DNA of 64,000 bases, taken from Paenibacillus koleovorans NBRC 103111 (GTDB taxonomy: Bacteria; Bacillota; Bacilli; Paenibacillales; NBRC-103111). The stretch covers positions 1-64,000 of the forward strand of contig NZ_BIMA01000011.1 of assembly GCF_004000845.1 (NCBI RefSeq), read 5' to 3'. The notes under the pieces were generated by a model that did no database searches, was not told the DNA's origin, and saw nothing but the letters and a program-made list of their open reading frames with translations. How positions within the stretch are numbered: the stretch's first letter is position 1; every line of letters starts with the position of its first letter. A program made the translations under genes and the position numbers. This document shows, piece by piece, positions 62,512-64,000 of this stretch.

Positions 62512-63345
62512 TTGGAAATGGAGCGCAAACCGTTTGACTTACAGCCAAGTCGTGTATTGCAGAAGCTGAAGGCTGGTGGTGTCGCTTATGCGACCAAGCT
62601 GAACTTGGCGGATCCGCGAGTTGTGGAAATCGCCTGTATGGTGTCCGGAGTGGACTGCATCTGGTTGGATATGGAGCATGTCGCGAACGATTGGTCGATG
62701 ATCGAAAAGCAAATTTTGGCAGCCAAAGCTTATGATGTCGATGTGATGGTCCGTGTGGCGAGAGGCTCGTACAGCGAGCTGGTCAAGCCGCTCGAGCTGG
62801 ATGCCACGTGCATCCTTGTGCCGCATGTCATGAGCGCGGACGATGCCCGTCAAGTGGCGCACTTCTCGAAATTTCATCCGATAGGGCGCAGGCCCATGGA
62901 TGGAGGGAACGCCGACGGCCGGTACGCGAATCTGGCGTTGCCGGAGTATATGCGGCAGGCGAACGAGCAGCGGTTCAATGTGCTGCAGATCGAGGACCCG
63001 GAGCCGCTGGAGGAGCTGGAGACGATTATCGCTCTTCCCGGCGTAGACGGCGTTTTCTTCGGACCGGGGGACTTCAGCCAGGGCATCGGCGCTCCAGGCG
63101 AATGGGACCATCCGTTAATTACGGAAACCCGGAAGCGAATTGCGGACTTGGCGGTCAAACACGGTAAAATCGCCGCGACGATAGGCAGCCTCGGCAATGT
63201 GGAGGAGCTCGTCGCCATGGGATACCGCTTTATCAGCCTCGGTGCGGATGTGATCGGGCTGAGCGAGTATTACAACCATCTCTTCAATGAGCTGTCCGGC
63301 AAGCAGGAGCGTTTGAACATGAGCTTGTACGGGGAAAAGGCTTAG
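62512..63345 (+). CDS. HpcH/HpaI aldolase family protein
   Basis: A 277-residue class II (metal-dependent) aldolase of the HpcH/HpaI family, which cleaves 2-keto-3-deoxy sugar acids to pyruvate and an aldehyde. IWLDMEHV near residue 47 gives the Asp/Glu/His region, ARG near 80 a substrate Arg, VLQIEDPE near 154 the metal-binding Glu, and FFGPGDFSQGIG near 181 the metal-binding Asp. TTG 62512 and ATG 62518 both follow AAGGGGAG. As the last gene of the second transporter operon it could act on 2-keto-3-deoxygluconate made by the UxuA-like enzyme, or on the fuconate/rhamnonate equivalents. Confidence 0.85.
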   Translation: MEMERKPFDLQPSRVLQKLKAGGVAYATKLNLADPRVVEIACMVSGVDCIWLDMEHVANDWSMIEKQILAAKAYDVDVMVRVARGSYSELVKPLELDATCILVPHVMSADDARQVAHFSKFHPIGRRPMDGGNADGRYANLALPEYMRQANEQRFNVLQIEDPEPLEELETIIALPGVDGVFFGPGDFSQGIGAPGEWDHPLITETRKRIADLAVKHGKIAATIGSLGNVEELVAMGYRFISLGADVIGLSEYYNHLFNELSGKQERLNMSLYGEKA

Positions 63346-63407
63346 CGCATCCTTCACAATTTTGCTATGATGGTCATGAGAAAACGCATATTGAAGGAGT
63401 TGATCTC

Positions 63408-64000
63408 ATGACCATTCATTTCGCCATCGTAGGTTGCCGGCACAGCCATATCGGCATGTTCATCAACGAGATGCTCGCGCTCGGGCACCGTTGCGTCGGC
63501 CTTTACGATCCCGACGACACGAGCCTGGCGGAGCAGCTCGCCGCCAAACACGGGCTGCCGCTCATGAAGGACCGCGATGCGTTCCTCGATCCGGCGCTGC
63601 AAGTGCAGGTGATCGGCTCGGCTTCGATCAACTGCGACAAGATGGAGCTTGTCGAGTGGGCCGAACGCCACGGCATCCACGTCATGTTCGACAAGCCGGC
63701 CGTCACCGACCGAGAGCAGTTGAGCCGCCTGGAGGCAGTCATCCGCCGCGGTCGCATCCAAGTCGGCATGCTGCTGACGGAGCGGTTCCGGCCGGCGGTC
63801 TACACGCTGCAGCAGGCGATCGCCGCCGGACAGCTCGGCCGGCTCGTCAGCGTCTCGATGCGCAAGCCGCATCGGCTGAACCCGGCTTCCCGCGCCGACT
63901 GGTTTTTCGAGAAGCGGCGCAATGGCGGCGTCATTGTCGACCTGCTCATCCACGACTTCGACCTGCTGCTCTGGCTGACCGGCCAGCAGGCGGTATCTGT
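63408..64000 (+). CDS. Gfo/Idh/MocA family oxidoreductase (partial, runs off the window)
   Basis: The frame from ATG 63408, behind GAAGGAG at 63392-63398, is open to the end of the window (197 codons seen). It starts with HFAIVGCRHSHIGMF, a Rossmann nucleotide-binding motif, and contains MFDKPAVTD near residue 90, the EKP-like motif of this family in altered form (Asp for Glu). GGVIVDLLIHDFDLLLWL near the edge holds the typical catalytic His in IHDFD. Such enzymes oxidise or reduce sugars and inositols with NAD(P). It probably belongs to the same glycan cluster; the missing C-terminal half prevents a finer call. Confidence 0.85.
   Translation, partial: MTIHFAIVGCRHSHIGMFINEMLALGHRCVGLYDPDDTSLAEQLAAKHGLPLMKDRDAFLDPALQVQVIGSASINCDKMELVEWAERHGIHVMFDKPAVTDREQLSRLEAVIRRGRIQVGMLLTERFRPAVYTLQQAIAAGQLGRLVSVSMRKPHRLNPASRADWFFEKRRNGGVIVDLLIHDFDLLLWLTGQQAVS

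Overview
The window looks like a chromosome segment of a Gram-positive, moderately GC-rich member of the Paenibacillaceae (Paenibacillus or Cohnella type). The signs are strong AGGAGG-type ribosome binding sites with many TTG and GTG starts, an MntR-controlled mntABCD operon, LplABC/YesS-style carbohydrate systems, a YjfB motility protein, CcpA (cre) sites, and long intergenic stretches made of tandem repeats. No rRNA, tRNA, CRISPR array, phage gene or insertion sequence was recognised. The genus call is inference from gene content; no phylogenetic marker was seen.

Layout. 1-3.8 kb: manganese ABC transporter mntABCD behind an MntR box. 3.9-7.6 kb: an SRPBCC protein, then a divergent pair (AraC regulator plus SGNH esterase on the minus strand, PhyH-type dioxygenase on the plus strand). 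7.6-9.1 kb: gene-free repeats. 9.1-17.4 kb: first glycan operon (two LplB/LplC-type permeases, a solute-binding lipoprotein, an S1 sulfatase, a leaderless beta-helix protein and a GH29 alpha-L-fucosidase). 17.7-19.9 kb: a membrane-anchored AraC regulator behind a CcpA-type promoter. 20.9-24.8 kb: a decayed copy and an intact copy of a secreted beta-helix enzyme. 25-31.5 kb: two overlapping sulfatase genes, an aldo/keto reductase, a second SGNH hydrolase and remnants of an alpha/beta hydrolase. 31.6-39.5 kb: household genes (AcrB/SwrC-type RND pump, Asp/Glu racemase homologue, MMPL transporter with divergent TetR, YjfB). 40-45 kb: a second PhyH dioxygenase and a membrane glycosylation set (GT-C-like protein, GtrA, GT2, PAP2). 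45.2-46.6 kb: fourth sulfatase. 47.4-63.3 kb: second glycan cluster (large secreted WbsX/GH99-like protein, SDR, mannonate dehydratase, AraC response regulator, double-sensor histidine kinase, a second solute-binding protein plus two permeases, a sialidase-like propeller and an HpcH/HpaI aldolase). A Gfo/Idh/MocA oxidoreductase runs off the right edge.

How it may work together (inference). Secreted proteins (beta-helix at 22.1 kb, WbsX/GH99-like at 47.4 kb) would cut a complex glycan outside the cell. Two ATPase-less LplABC-type importers would take up large oligosaccharides. Four sulfatases, the fucosidase, a second beta-helix protein and the sialidase-like protein, none with a signal peptide, would strip them inside. 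UxuA, SDR and aldolase would handle acidic sugars. The likely target is a sulfated, fucose-containing and perhaps uronate-containing polysaccharide, but its identity cannot be read from sequence.

The most notable new signal is a 42-bp element, 36 of 42 bases identical, placed almost the same distance upstream of the -10 boxes of the 47.4-kb and 57.5-kb genes, which flank the two-component system. It is a strong candidate operator for that response regulator. It also shows that both genes start well downstream of their longest open frames.
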